From: Anaerolineaceae bacterium
GTDB lineage: Bacteria > Chloroflexota > Anaerolineae > Aggregatilineales > Phototrophicaceae
Direction: 5' to 3'
DNA length: 64,000 nucleotides
NCBI GenBank assembly: GCA_020634115.1
Contig: JACKCH010000011.1
Location: forward strand, 248,001 to 312,000
The position numbers and the translations under genes were made by a program. Below the pieces are notes generated by a model, which worked only from the letters and a program-made list of their open reading frames with translations, was not told the origin of the DNA and did no database searches. Shown in pieces: positions 1-9,067 of the stretch. Within the stretch, counting starts at the first letter, position 1. Every line of letters starts with the position of its first letter.

Positions 1-1
1 A

Positions 2-535
2 CCGGTACTCACCGAAGGGAGCGTAGCGCTCTATGCGGATGAGACTATGTTGCGAGGACTGGGCGAACTCTGCTTGCAGTACAACTACAAAAGTGATGAC
101 GTGACAAACCTGCTGGCCGCACTCATCAACTCAACCCGTGCGGGAGATTATTTGGCTCTACTGTCCTATCTACCCATGACCCCATCTAACCAGGCCATGA
201 TGGATGACATCCAGCGCCGCTTACGGCACACGACCCGGCGTGCGGTCACGATTGGCTACGGGCCGCGCTACCTGCACAGCACCGGGCAGTTCCACAAAGG
301 CGGGCCAAATAAGGGGACATTCATCCAGTTCACCGCAGACATGCCGAACGATTGCGCGATTCCGGGCGAAGCATACACCTTTGGCACACTGGCAGCCGCA
401 CAGGCAGCGGGCGACCTGGCCGCATTGCGTGGCAAAGAGCGGCGGGCAGTCCGGTTACACATCACCGGGGACATCCAGGATAGCCTGAAGGTGCTGCACC
501 AGGCCATTGATCTGGTCGGATCGCGGCAGCGGTGA
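2..535 (+). CDS. Glucose-6-phosphate isomerase domain, C-terminal part (Tal/PGI type), cut by window edge
   Basis: The reading frame is open from base 2, so the start lies outside the window; the visible 177 codons are the C-terminal end of a longer protein. The stretch around STGQFHKGGPNKGTF, followed by FTADMPNDCAIPGEAY, matches the end of the phosphoglucose isomerase half of bifunctional transaldolase/PGI proteins rather than stand-alone Pgi. That enzyme interconverts glucose-6-phosphate and fructose-6-phosphate in the cytoplasm and links glycolysis with the pentose-phosphate pathway. Whether the transaldolase half is present cannot be seen. The stop is TGA at 533-535. No terminator is evident before the palindromic repeat 38 bases downstream. 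Confidence 0.8.
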   Translation, partial: PVLTEGSVALYADETMLRGLGELCLQYNYKSDDVTNLLAALINSTRAGDYLALLSYLPMTPSNQAMMDDIQRRLRHTTRRAVTIGYGPRYLHSTGQFHKGGPNKGTFIQFTADMPNDCAIPGEAYTFGTLAAAQAAGDLAALRGKERRAVRLHITGDIQDSLKVLHQAIDLVGSRQR

Positions 536-909
536 GTATTTAGGAAGAAATCCAGCGAAATAGCCGAGAATCGTAGGGGCGCAACATATTGCGCCCCTAC
601 ATCGAATCACCGCGCTGATTTCTTAAAACGCATTATCGCCTCTACAGGAAAACGAAACGCCGATTCTAATACGTGTCGTGCCGTGAGCCGCTTGCGAGGA
701 AGGCCGGGGAGCAGGCGGAAAAGCGATTCCGGCTTAGAATAAGATGGGTACAATCGCCCTGCGGCGGACACCCCTTCCCCTGTGGTTATAGCTATTTTGG
801 GGTACACTAGAAGAGATGCAGCAAGGAATACCCGGCACAAAATACGGCTGGTGGTCGCCTGCTGCGGGACGCCCGGAAATTTAATCGTGTACTAGACGAA
901 GGCACATTC
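536..909. other. Intergenic region without a gene
   Basis: It holds one perfect palindromic repeat at 573-600. A tail follows (roughly 601-640) that is recognisably similar to the sequence after the repeat at 32882-32913: both contain a CACCG-GCT word and TTCTTAAAA. Small open frames here have no family character and are taken as chance. Confidence 0.6.
573..600. repeat. GTAGGG-type palindromic repeat, perfect copy
   Basis: Two perfect 12-base arms (GTAGGGGCGCAA and its complement) surround CATA. This is one of the most intact members of the dispersed family in this window. It lies between two plus-strand genes, in a gene-free region. Confidence 0.85.
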
Positions 910-3900
910 ATGGCAGTGCAACCCACTGAATTATTATTTGTGAGTGATGATGGCGTCACCCTGGCCGCCGCGCTGGGGGATGCCGCCTACCACATGCATA
1001 CCGTGAACGAACCCGGCAAGGCGATGGAAGCCCTGCGCGATGGTCGTTACGACTTGATTCTGTTGGTGGATTCGGTTTTCGCCAGCGAGATTCTAAGCGT
1101 CGTAAAAGAGATCAAGCGGCGCGTGCCTCTAGTGCCAGTGCTGGTGTTTTCAGGTAACACCGACCCGGCTTACCACACCGACCTGATGGAGTCCGGGGCG
1201 GACGATGTGCTGCTGCCAGAAATCCCCGGCGATGAGCTGGTACGACGCCTGCGACTGATTTTGCGTCAGCGCCGCCAGAATCAGGCGTTGTCACAGCGCA
1301 ACCAGAACTTGCAGGCGATTACCGTCGTGGCGCGGCGGCTGCACAGTGCCACCGAACCGCTGGAACTGATTCAGGATACAATTGATCTCGCCTGCTCAAC
1401 CTTCAAGCTGTACGGGCTGGCGATTGTCCTAGGAGAAGGCGATACGTTCCAGTTATACGCCGGACGGGAAGGCACGTCTGCCGACAGTGGCCTGTATGAA
1501 AGTCAGATCATCCTCAAAGACTATGACCCCTTCCGCCGCGTGATTCAGAGCGGGATTGTCCAGGTTTTCCGCAACATCGTAGCCGACCCACACTACGTCC
1601 CGATTCCGGTGCTGCCCACGCCGACCTCCGCCATCATCGTGCCGCTGAACTACCAGGAACACAAATTCGGTGCGATGGCTGTATTCGGCACGACCCAGCA
1701 CCCCTTAGGCCATGACGACCTGCTGATTTACGAGTTATTCGCCTCACAGTTTACCCTGGCGCTGCACAATGCCCGGCACTATCACAGTCAGCGGATCAGC
1801 GGCCAGTCCAGCCAGCACCTCATCCGCGCCTGGCAGCGGTTCATCAACCTGCATTCGGTGCAGGACATCGCCCACGACCTGCATGAACTGGTCGAAGACA
1901 TCCCAAATGTGGTGGATGCGCTGGTGTGGATGTACGACATGGATGCGGACGAACCCACGACGCTGGTGCAGAGCAGCGACCAGGCCATCCAGGTTTTCCG
2001 GGAACTGGAAGCGGCGGGCGAGGTAGACACTTTCATCAAAATGCTGGATGAAAACCACTTCCAGCCGATCAGCCTGTACCTGGGGATGGGCAAAAGTGAC
2101 CCACTGCGGGGATTGTTCGCCGTGCTCAACGGCCAGCAGTTGATGATCGTGCCGATTGCCGACGCCGCCCGCTTCAGCGGCGGGATTATCGCCAGCGTGG
2201 TCAACAGCCGCCAGTACACCAGTGAGGACGCCAAACTGCTCACGGTGAGTCTGGCTCATGCTGCCGGGCAAGCCCTGGAACGCAGTACACTGATCGCCCG
2301 CACAGTGGAAAAGAGCAACCAACTGGAAACCATGCTCCTCAGCATCTCCGAAGGCTTTTTCTTCGTGGATGAAAAGGGGCATGTCGTTTTCTGCAACCCG
2401 CAGTTTACCGAACTTACCGGCATTAACCCGTCTGAGGTACTGGATCAGGACTCGGATACACTGTTAAATGCCGTTGCCCAGCAGGCCGAAGATAGCGAAT
2501 GGGTGCGGGCGCAACTCAAAGACGCAATTGACCGCGTGCTGGTGAGTCATTCTCAGGGTAGCGACGATTACCCGATTGTGGAAATTACGCTCATCAACCC
2601 GGATCGGGACTTACATATTGAATTTATGCACATCCCTGGCATCGCGGGCACTGCGCCCGGTTGGGCTGGCATCATCCGCAGTAACACCCGCTTCAAGAGC
2701 ATGTTCAGCACTCAGGCGCTGCTGCTGGATAAAATGTCCGAGCGGATTCGCGTGCCGTATGCCCAGGTACGCGGCCTGATTACCACCCTCAACGAGCAGC
2801 ACAGCCGCTTTACCCACCGGGAACGCTCGCGCTTCCTGCGCCAGATCGAGGAAAGCGTGGAAGACCTGGGGCGGCTGTGGGATAACTTCCTGGAAATGTA
2901 TCACCTGGAAATCGCCGGGCTGTCCCTGAGCCGTGAGGAATCCGATCTGTACGATCTGGTACAGCGCGTGCTGGAGTCGCGCCTGTTCGCGGAGCAGCGC
3001 CGCCAGGTGAATGTCGAAGCCCCGGCGCGGCTGCCACTGGTGGAGTTCGACGAACTCCGCTTAGAGCAGGCCTTAGCGAATTTGCTGCACAACGCACTCA
3101 AGTTTTCACCTAAGGGTGCGCCGATCTACCTGAGTCTCGAAACGCAGGGCAGCGACGAAGTGCGCGTGACTGTGCGTGACCAGGGAATCGGCATCCCCCA
3201 GGACGAACAGGAGAAGATTTTCGAGCCATTCTATCAGGCTTCCAACAACGCCACCGAAGAAGGCACCGGACTGGGACTCTACCTGACTCACCAGATTATC
3301 CGGCGGCATGGTGGCAATATCCGTGTCGAAAGCGAGTTGGGGAAAGGCAGCAGCTTCATGGTGTCTTTGCCGGTGGTCGCCGGGGAGAGCGTGGTCGTGC
3401 TACCGCCGCGTCAGGTCGCGCCCCCGCCGATTCAGCCGTCACCTGTACCCGCCGCGCCGGACCGCCAACCACAGCCGGTCATACCGCGTGCTGCCGCCGG
3501 ACGACGGGTGACGGATCGTCAGCCGCAGACAATCATGGTGGTCGGCAAGGAATCCCACCTGATAACCCGCCTTTCAGCCGAACTGGATACCCAGGGGTAT
3601 GAACTCATCCCCTTTGACTCCGGTGAGGAAGCCTTACGCGACGTGAATACGGTGCGGCTGGACTTGATTCTGCTGGATGTCAATCTGCCAGACGCGAACG
3701 GCCTGGATATCTGCGAACGGTTGTGCAAACGTACCGAAGTGCCAATTATCCTGCTGGCGGATGACCCCTCTGAGGCGGAAAAAGTACGCGCCCTGATGCT
3801 GGGAGCAGACGACTACATTGACGATTCGGTTGGCGACGATGAACTCATGGCGCGGGTGAACGTCATCTTCAAGCGGCGGCGTATCCCGGATCGCACCCGC

Positions 3901-4203
3901 GAACCGCTGGATTTGGGCAACCTGTTCGTGGATTTCGCCCGGCGCGAGGTCTACCTGAATAATGCGCCGCTGGAACTGACACGCATTGAGTACGACTTGC
4001 TGCATACGCTGGCGGTCAACCAGGGGCAGGTTCTTACACACAAACAACTTCTCGAAAAAGTGTGGGGGCCGGAATACCAGGGCGAGACACAGTACCTATG
4101 GGTGAACGTGAGCCGCCTGCGTAAGAAGCTCGAACCCACGCCGGATAGCCCGCGCTACATCCACACCCAACCGGGCGTCGGCTACGTCTTCCGGGCGGGC
4201 TAA
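910..4203 (+). CDS. Sensor kinase fused to receiver and OmpR-type DNA-binding domain, with degenerate phosphorelay sites
   Basis: 1097 residues, soluble, no membrane segment. Order: receiver-like domain (about 5-120), two GAF-like sensory domains (about 130-290 and 310-460), PAS-like domain (about 475-590), dimerisation helices (about 600-665), HATPase domain (N-box near 724-728, DQGIGIP at 757-763, GTGLGL at 785-790), Pro-rich linker, second receiver (about 875-990), winged-helix output (about 998-1095). The ATPase motifs are intact. The dimerisation helix reads SERIRVP, which places Glu611 where the phospho-accepting His is expected. The second receiver keeps Asp923 but reads VVGKES instead of the acidic VVDDE-type start, and it lacks the usual Lys after GADDYI. 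A sensor and a DNA-binding output in one chain suggest direct ligand-to-promoter signalling rather than a His-Asp relay. Target genes are unknown. Confidence 0.85.
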   Translation: MAVQPTELLFVSDDGVTLAAALGDAAYHMHTVNEPGKAMEALRDGRYDLILLVDSVFASEILSVVKEIKRRVPLVPVLVFSGNTDPAYHTDLMESGADDVLLPEIPGDELVRRLRLILRQRRQNQALSQRNQNLQAITVVARRLHSATEPLELIQDTIDLACSTFKLYGLAIVLGEGDTFQLYAGREGTSADSGLYESQIILKDYDPFRRVIQSGIVQVFRNIVADPHYVPIPVLPTPTSAIIVPLNYQEHKFGAMAVFGTTQHPLGHDDLLIYELFASQFTLALHNARHYHSQRISGQSSQHLIRAWQRFINLHSVQDIAHDLHELVEDIPNVVDALVWMYDMDADEPTTLVQSSDQAIQVFRELEAAGEVDTFIKMLDENHFQPISLYLGMGKSDPLRGLFAVLNGQQLMIVPIADAARFSGGIIASVVNSRQYTSEDAKLLTVSLAHAAGQALERSTLIARTVEKSNQLETMLLSISEGFFFVDEKGHVVFCNPQFTELTGINPSEVLDQDSDTLLNAVAQQAEDSEWVRAQLKDAIDRVLVSHSQGSDDYPIVEITLINPDRDLHIEFMHIPGIAGTAPGWAGIIRSNTRFKSMFSTQALLLDKMSERIRVPYAQVRGLITTLNEQHSRFTHRERSRFLRQIEESVEDLGRLWDNFLEMYHLEIAGLSLSREESDLYDLVQRVLESRLFAEQRRQVNVEAPARLPLVEFDELRLEQALANLLHNALKFSPKGAPIYLSLETQGSDEVRVTVRDQGIGIPQDEQEKIFEPFYQASNNATEEGTGLGLYLTHQIIRRHGGNIRVESELGKGSSFMVSLPVVAGESVVVLPPRQVAPPPIQPSPVPAAPDRQPQPVIPRAAAGRRVTDRQPQTIMVVGKESHLITRLSAELDTQGYELIPFDSGEEALRDVNTVRLDLILLDVNLPDANGLDICERLCKRTEVPIILLADDPSEAEKVRALMLGADDYIDDSVGDDELMARVNVIFKRRRIPDRTREPLDLGNLFVDFARREVYLNNAPLELTRIEYDLLHTLAVNQGQVLTHKQLLEKVWGPEYQGETQYLWVNVSRLRKKLEPTPDSPRYIHTQPGVGYVFRAG

Positions 4204-4237
4204 CCCATTCGTCGTTGCGGCATTTTTGCTACCTGGC

Positions 4238-4261
4238 GGACGCCCCATTGGGCGTCCCTAC
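4238..4261. repeat. GTAGGG-type palindrome
   Basis: Perfect 8-base arms GGACGCCC / GGGCGTCC around CATT, followed by CTAC, so read on the minus strand it begins GTAGGGACG like the other copies. Confidence 0.65.
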
Positions 4262-4273
4262 GTCGGGATGCAG

Positions 4274-4293
4274 GGACACGCAACGGCGTGTCC
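4274..4293. repeat. GTAGGG-family related palindrome
   Basis: Perfect 8-base arms GGACACGC / GCGTGTCC around AACG. It is followed by GGAACACCGTGC, which also occurs (as GGAACACCGTGC) after the repeat at 32882-32913, so the two copies share flanking sequence. Confidence 0.6.
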
Positions 4294-4518
4294 GGTTTGG
4301 AACACCGTGCCAGACACTGCAAAGGCGTAGTATACCGTATCAGATTATACGCGGTCTGTCCCCATGTCGGGCAACAAATACCTACATCCCTTTTCCTATA
4401 GATATAATTCTCCTGCCACGTTTACCTTTTTCAGAAAATTTTCATACTCACTGCTGAAACCACTACAATAAATAGGCCTATAATAGGTGCATACGTTCAC
4501 TTACTTAGGATTTGTCGG

Positions 4519-4734
4519 ATGACTCGCCTACAGTCCCACTATGAGGATACCCCAGTCAACGATACCCGTTCGGGATACTGCGAGAGCTGCGGGCAAGAAG
4601 TCGAATTCACCTATCTGGGCGCGCAACGCTGGCCGCAGCGCCTGGTTGAGCTGACCGGTGTCCCCCCAGTGACGTATCTGTGGGTATGCGGTTGCTGCAG
4701 TACGACGACCAGTATCCCCAAAGTGGACTTGTAA
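4519..4734 (+). CDS. Small zinc-ribbon-like protein of unknown function
   Basis: 71 residues with an N-terminal CESCG knuckle (residues 21-25) and a second VCGCC knuckle near residue 57. This spacing fits a small zinc ribbon binding one metal ion. There is no signal peptide or membrane segment. A TATAAT lies about 35 bases upstream of the ATG. The function is not recognised. Such proteins may bind nucleic acid or act as adaptors, but nothing here decides it. It is followed 123 bases later by proline dehydrogenase and may be its own transcript. Confidence 0.65.
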   Translation: MTRLQSHYEDTPVNDTRSGYCESCGQEVEFTYLGAQRWPQRLVELTGVPPVTYLWVCGCCSTTTSIPKVDL

Positions 4735-4857
4735 ATCCCTGTAGGATTCCCCCGGATTTGTTACAATCCCCCTCATTGAAATCACATTTTATCCGCTCTT
4801 CATCCCGTAGGAATCGGCGGGAGATGAGTCGATTCTTGAAATGGAATTGAGGCTGCT

Positions 4858-5781
4858 ATGCTCAGGCGAGTATTACTGTATTTTTCACATGCGGGTTGGG
4901 CGCGGCACATCGTCACCGGATGGGGATTGGCGAAGCGCGTGGCGCGGCGGTTTGTAGCCGGGGAGACGCTGGACGAGGCGATTGCCGTTGTCCGCACGCT
5001 GAACCAGAAAGGGATGGGCGCATCGCTGGACTTCCTGGGGGAGAGTGTGACCCACGCGGAAGACACCCGCGAGGTGGTCGCCACCTACCGGCGCATTCTG
5101 GCGCGAATTAGCGAGGAAAAGCTGGATGCCAGTGTCTCGCTCAAACTGACGCACTTCGGACTCGACATCAGCGAGGACCTGTGCCAGGCCAACCTGCGCG
5201 AGGTGTTGACTGACGCGCAACAGGGGAATATCCCGGTCACAATTGACATGGAAAACACCCCGTATACCGATACCACCCTCCGTATCTACCGCACCATGCG
5301 CGATGAATACGGCTTTACCAACGTCGGCACAGTGATTCAATCCTACCTGCGGCGCAGCGAAAAAGATATGCAGGAACTCGCGGCGGAAGGGGCACATATC
5401 CGGCTGTGCAAAGGCGCGTATTTAGAGCCGCCGGAACATGCCTTCCCGGAGAAGGCCGATGTAGACCGCAGCTATGTGCGCATCACAGAACAGTACCTGG
5501 CCTCGCCTGCCCCGGCGTATCTGTGTGTGGCGTCGCATGACGAGAACATGATCGTGGCGGCGGAAAATTTCGCCCGCGACCACCAAATCCCGCGTGATCG
5601 TTACGAATTCCAGATGCTATATGGCATCCGCACCGCACGGCAAGAGGCGCTGGCGGCGGAAGGCTACGCCGTGCGCATCTACGTGCCATTTGGGGAAGCG
5701 TGGTATCCCTACTTCATGCGCCGGTTGGCGGAACGCCCGGCGAACCTCTGGTTCTTCCTGCGGAGCATGTTCCGGGCGTAA
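4858..5781 (+). CDS. Proline dehydrogenase
   Basis: 307 residues, the length of monofunctional bacterial proline dehydrogenases. It oxidises proline to pyrroline-5-carboxylate with FAD and passes electrons to the membrane quinone pool. Visible family motifs are RLCKGAY (residues 182-188), ASHD (225-228), FQMLYGIR, and the C-terminal FGEAWYPYFMRRLAERP stretch whose arginines bind the proline carboxylate. The N-terminus (RRVLLYFSHAGWARHIV) is typical of the short form. No pyrroline-5-carboxylate dehydrogenase gene is next to it, so the second step of proline breakdown must be encoded elsewhere. Confidence 0.95.
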   Translation: MLRRVLLYFSHAGWARHIVTGWGLAKRVARRFVAGETLDEAIAVVRTLNQKGMGASLDFLGESVTHAEDTREVVATYRRILARISEEKLDASVSLKLTHFGLDISEDLCQANLREVLTDAQQGNIPVTIDMENTPYTDTTLRIYRTMRDEYGFTNVGTVIQSYLRRSEKDMQELAAEGAHIRLCKGAYLEPPEHAFPEKADVDRSYVRITEQYLASPAPAYLCVASHDENMIVAAENFARDHQIPRDRYEFQMLYGIRTARQEALAAEGYAVRIYVPFGEAWYPYFMRRLAERPANLWFFLRSMFRA

Positions 5782-5801
5782 ATCATCATGAACCTGAGAT
5801 A

Positions 5802-5823
5802 GGGGTGCACGGCGGTGCGCCCC
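5802..5823. repeat. GTAGGG-family palindrome between convergent genes
   Basis: Arms GGGGTGCAC and GTGCGCCCC pair at 8 of 9 positions. It lies in the 65-base gap between the convergent proline dehydrogenase and WD40 genes, where it could also act as a weak terminator. Confidence 0.6.
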
Positions 5824-5846
5824 ATATACCATTTTTCTCCACATCA

Positions 5847-7859
5847 TCACCGCGAAATCACCCGAATCGGCGTGAAGTCTGTCCCCCTAAGCGGTACACC
5901 CCAAATAAGGATCGTGCCGTCATCACTGGCAGACGCGAAAACCATGTCCCCGTTCACCACAAGCCGATACACCGCCCCGCTGTGGGCGTTCAGGGTGTAT
6001 CGCTCATAATAGCCAGGAAAGCCGCCGCTGATAACCATATCCGCACCGCTGCAAAACGAGTCACCGCTGTATCCATAGCCCGTCCGGCCACAGGCTGCCG
6101 ACACATAGAACAAGTCGTTGAGCCATGCCAGGGCGGTGATACTGTAGGCATGAGAAACCACCGGATAGAGGGTATAAGGGACGTCAGGCGAGTATGCCAG
6201 CGCTACGCCTTCATAGATGAGCAGCGGCCATGTGCTGGGCTTGGCCTGAATCAGGCGCGGGTAGTCCACCTGTGGCGGGAATTCAAAAGCGGGGGTGATG
6301 GGCGGTATACTGTCCACCAGGTTGTCCCGAACAACATACACGTTCACCTTATCGGAATAGACGAGCGACCCCGATACCGTAATAAGTTGATCCAGACAGT
6401 TGTCCGTTTCAATAGCAGGAACTAGTTCGTGTTGACCGGTCTGGCTGTTGATGTGACTAAAGCCAATCGACTCCCCACTATCCAGGGCGTATCGTTCAAT
6501 AACCCCATCCCGCAGGGTACAGGTAGCGACATAAATATCGTCTCCACCGCCCAGGGCTATCGCGGTAATGCTCGTGCCGGATGTACCAATGACCATGCGA
6601 GACTCGCCCGTAGCAAGATTCCAACTGCGTGCCGTGCCGTCGCGCCCTGCGCTATAGAGCGTCTCACTATCCGGGTCAACGGCCAGGGTGGCAATCGCCC
6701 CCTCGTGTCCCTCAAGTATCTGCTCAATTTCCAGGCTATCAAAGTTCCATACCCAGATTTCACGCTGGTTCATCACAAACGCCAGCCGATTTCCTCCGAC
6801 AAACTGCATCGGGTCAGCACGCGGGATAAAGTGCTGCCGTTCCGCAATGGTGCTGCCGTTCAACGGGTTAATCACCCGCAGCAGACCATCTTTATCCACC
6901 AATGCCAGCCGCGTACCATCGGGACTGAGGGCCGCGCTGGTTGGGTTGACACCAACATTGAAGTAGGCGGTTTTATCGAACGTTCTACGATCCCACAGAA
7001 TTACGTCTCCACCGCGAGTCAGGGCGATAATCTGCCCCACATCGTCAATCATCGCTAGCAGACTGAGCCAGTCCGTACCGTCATCAGCGGCTAAATGCGC
7101 TGGTTCAGTCGTGGATACCGTCAGATCAAACTGCCGCAGCCCCACCCCGCCGATGTAATCAAACAGGGTTGTACCGTCCGGCAGCAGCAGAAACAGGTTA
7201 GAGTGGCTGTCGACGACCTGGTATTCCTCGGTGCGCCAGTTGATGAGCAGGCCGATTGATTCCGGGCTGGGTGCGTCCTGCACCAGCAGGTGATCGCCAT
7301 CCGGCATAAATTGAACTTGTGAGAAGAAATCCCGACCGAAAATGTGCGCCTGTTCTCTGCCGGTCTGGGTATCATAGATATAAATCCCCAGTTGATTGGT
7401 GTACTGTGCAGTGAGGTCTTTGGTCACGGCCAGCAGCGAACCATCCCGGTTGAAGGCCAGCCCGCCAACGCCATCGCCGGTGGGCAGGATATCCAGCAGC
7501 GCCCCGCTGGCAATGTCCCACAGGCGCGTATCGTTACCGCCGGTTGCCAGCAGCGTGCCATCCGGGCTGATCGCGATGTGATAGGGACTATGGGCATCAG
7601 TTTCGACAAAACGGGGTTCGGCCATCAGATCATGAGCATCGTAAAACCACAGTCCCGCCCCGGTAGCAACGACCAGCATATTGCCGTCCGGCGTCCACGC
7701 CAGATCATACGGGTATCCCCACCCCAATTGGATGAGCGGCTGAATATGATCCACACTGCCATCAAAACTGTCCAGTTGAGCGAAAAAATCATCCTGAGCA
7801 AAAACGCCTGTCGTTATCCACAAAGCAGCAATGAGCAGCAGACCGGTTCGGCGCATCAT
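5847..7859 (-). CDS. Secreted WD40 beta-propeller protein
   Basis: 670 residues. The N-terminus MMRRTGLLLIAALWITTGVFAQ is a signal peptide, probably cleaved after the Ala-Gln region, so the protein is exported. At least seven WD40-type blades are visible through repeated units such as AISPDGTLLATGGNDTRLWD, ALSPDGTRLALVDKDG, and HEGAIATLAVDPDSETLYSAGRDGTARSWN; a last blade ends in SASDDGTILIWG near the C-terminus. Such propellers are binding scaffolds; no catalytic domain is seen. GGAGAG lies just upstream of two consecutive ATG codons. A second secreted WD40 protein is encoded at 14157-15308. Ligand unknown. Confidence 0.85.
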   Translation of the reverse strand: MMRRTGLLLIAALWITTGVFAQDDFFAQLDSFDGSVDHIQPLIQLGWGYPYDLAWTPDGNMLVVATGAGLWFYDAHDLMAEPRFVETDAHSPYHIAISPDGTLLATGGNDTRLWDIASGALLDILPTGDGVGGLAFNRDGSLLAVTKDLTAQYTNQLGIYIYDTQTGREQAHIFGRDFFSQVQFMPDGDHLLVQDAPSPESIGLLINWRTEEYQVVDSHSNLFLLLPDGTTLFDYIGGVGLRQFDLTVSTTEPAHLAADDGTDWLSLLAMIDDVGQIIALTRGGDVILWDRRTFDKTAYFNVGVNPTSAALSPDGTRLALVDKDGLLRVINPLNGSTIAERQHFIPRADPMQFVGGNRLAFVMNQREIWVWNFDSLEIEQILEGHEGAIATLAVDPDSETLYSAGRDGTARSWNLATGESRMVIGTSGTSITAIALGGGDDIYVATCTLRDGVIERYALDSGESIGFSHINSQTGQHELVPAIETDNCLDQLITVSGSLVYSDKVNVYVVRDNLVDSIPPITPAFEFPPQVDYPRLIQAKPSTWPLLIYEGVALAYSPDVPYTLYPVVSHAYSITALAWLNDLFYVSAACGRTGYGYSGDSFCSGADMVISGGFPGYYERYTLNAHSGAVYRLVVNGDMVFASASDDGTILIWGVPLRGTDFTPIRVISR

Positions 7860-8043
7860 ATCTCTCCAATCATGATTGGTTTCGTCCAGTATAGGCGAGA
7901 GTTGACTTTAGGGCGAAAGGCTCGCGCGGCATTTTTCATCCACCCGACTCAGAGAGTTGGTGTATCCTTTGCATTAGGCTGGAATCTCCCTGCCAGAAAC
8001 ACAACCCGATCTGTAGAATTGGGATCACATCATCAGGAGCAAA

Positions 8044-8349
8044 GTGTTCACTATGTCATCCAACCCCGTCACCATCATCTCATTTTTCGTGCTGTTGTTC
8101 GTCATCATGTGGGGTTATGAAAAGCTGGTGAGGCGATTCGTTGAAAAACTGTTCGGCGTAAAGGTGTATGCCGAAAAAGGGCGGCGAGACAGCATCAACT
8201 GGCACGTGGTTGGCACAAAAGGGCTCGGGCAGGGGCTTCTCATTCACACGATTCGGATTGTTGGTGGTATCCTTGCACTGGGGCTGGTATTCGCGGTGAC
8301 GTTCGGCATAGATCGGTTTATCGTCCCGTTGATTTCTGGTGGATCGTAA
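8044..8349 (+). CDS. Small membrane protein, function unknown
   Basis: About 101 residues with one membrane helix at the N-terminus (roughly 10-24) and a second near 72-95; the part between is positively charged. The start is uncertain: AGGAG at 8035-8039 is 4 bases before a GTG at 8044 and 13 bases before an ATG at 8053; GTG is taken here. It is the first gene of a tightly spaced plus-strand series (18 bases to the dienelactone hydrolase). No family recognised. Confidence 0.6.
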   Translation: MFTMSSNPVTIISFFVLLFVIMWGYEKLVRRFVEKLFGVKVYAEKGRRDSINWHVVGTKGLGQGLLIHTIRIVGGILALGLVFAVTFGIDRFIVPLISGGS

Positions 8350-8367
8350 CCAATGTGAGGAAAACGG

Positions 8368-9057
8368 ATGGATACACAGACTCGAATGGTGGAATTTCGC
8401 GGGAATGGGGACATGGTGCCGGGTTTCCTGGCGCGGCCTGCTGATGGCGGGGATTACCCGGCGGCAGTCGTGATTCAGGAATGGTGGGGCTTGAACGACC
8501 ACATTAAAGATGTGGCTCGGCGGCTGGCAGCGGAAGGTTTTGTCACGCTCGCCCCTGACCTCTACCGGGGACAGGTGGCGGAAGAACCGGATGAAGCCCG
8601 CAAGCTGGCGATGGAACTGGACCGTGACCGCGCCATCAAGGATATTCAAGGGGCGGTGGATTATCTGGTGGGACTGCCGGGTGTGACGCCCCAACAGGCG
8701 GGAATTGTCGGGTTCTGTATGGGTGGCGGGCTGGCCGCTTGGATGGCAAGTGTCGGCCAGCAGGTCGGCGCGGTGGCCGTGTTCTATGGTGGGCGTGCCC
8801 CGCTGACCGATGACGAAGCGCAGGACGTTTCCGCCGCGTTCCTGGGCATCTATGGCGAGAAGGACGGCAGTATCCCGCTGGAAGTCATCCACAACAACGA
8901 GCAGAAACTTAAAGCGCACCACAAGCCGTGCGAGTTCATCATCTACCCGGATGCGCCGCACGCCTTCTTCAACGATACACGCCAATCGTACCGCCCCGAG
9001 GCTGCTGCCGATGCCTGGAGACGGACTCTCGATTGGTTCCGTCAGTATCTTCAATGA
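8368..9057 (+). CDS. Dienelactone hydrolase family protein
   Basis: 229 residues, the usual size of the family, with the alpha/beta-hydrolase fold. The catalytic triad is visible: Cys117 in GFCMGG, Asp166 in GEKDGSIP, His198 in DAPHAF. Glu38 in QEWWGLN corresponds to the Glu that controls the nucleophile in characterised dienelactone hydrolases. The protein is cytoplasmic. Family members open lactone rings of dienelactones or related esters; the real substrate cannot be told from context. SD-like AGGAAAACGG precedes the ATG. It is followed 10 bases later by a YCII-like gene. Confidence 0.9.
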   Translation: MDTQTRMVEFRGNGDMVPGFLARPADGGDYPAAVVIQEWWGLNDHIKDVARRLAAEGFVTLAPDLYRGQVAEEPDEARKLAMELDRDRAIKDIQGAVDYLVGLPGVTPQQAGIVGFCMGGGLAAWMASVGQQVGAVAVFYGGRAPLTDDEAQDVSAAFLGIYGEKDGSIPLEVIHNNEQKLKAHHKPCEFIIYPDAPHAFFNDTRQSYRPEAAADAWRRTLDWFRQYLQ

Positions 9058-9067
9058 GTCACTTGTG

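Larger units (their letters stand above)
4204..4518. other. Intergenic region with two short palindromes and a possible promoter
   Basis: Two hairpins of the GTAGGG family lie close together (4238-4261 and 4274-4293). A TATAAT hexamer at 4479-4484, about 35 bases before the zinc-ribbon gene, is a plausible -10 box, but no good -35 is seen. An 80-codon open frame crossing the hairpins is not credible as a gene. Confidence 0.5.

Noticed and set aside
4215..4457. 80-codon open frame after the kinase gene.
   Set aside because: It crosses two palindromic repeats and has no ribosome-binding site or recognisable feature.
6429..7058. Open frame of 209 codons on the plus strand.
   Set aside because: It lies antisense to the WD40 gene, has no start context and no family character.
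7344..8120. Open frame of 258 codons on the plus strand.
   Set aside because: Antisense to the WD40 signal region and running into the next gene; composition is that of a shadow frame.
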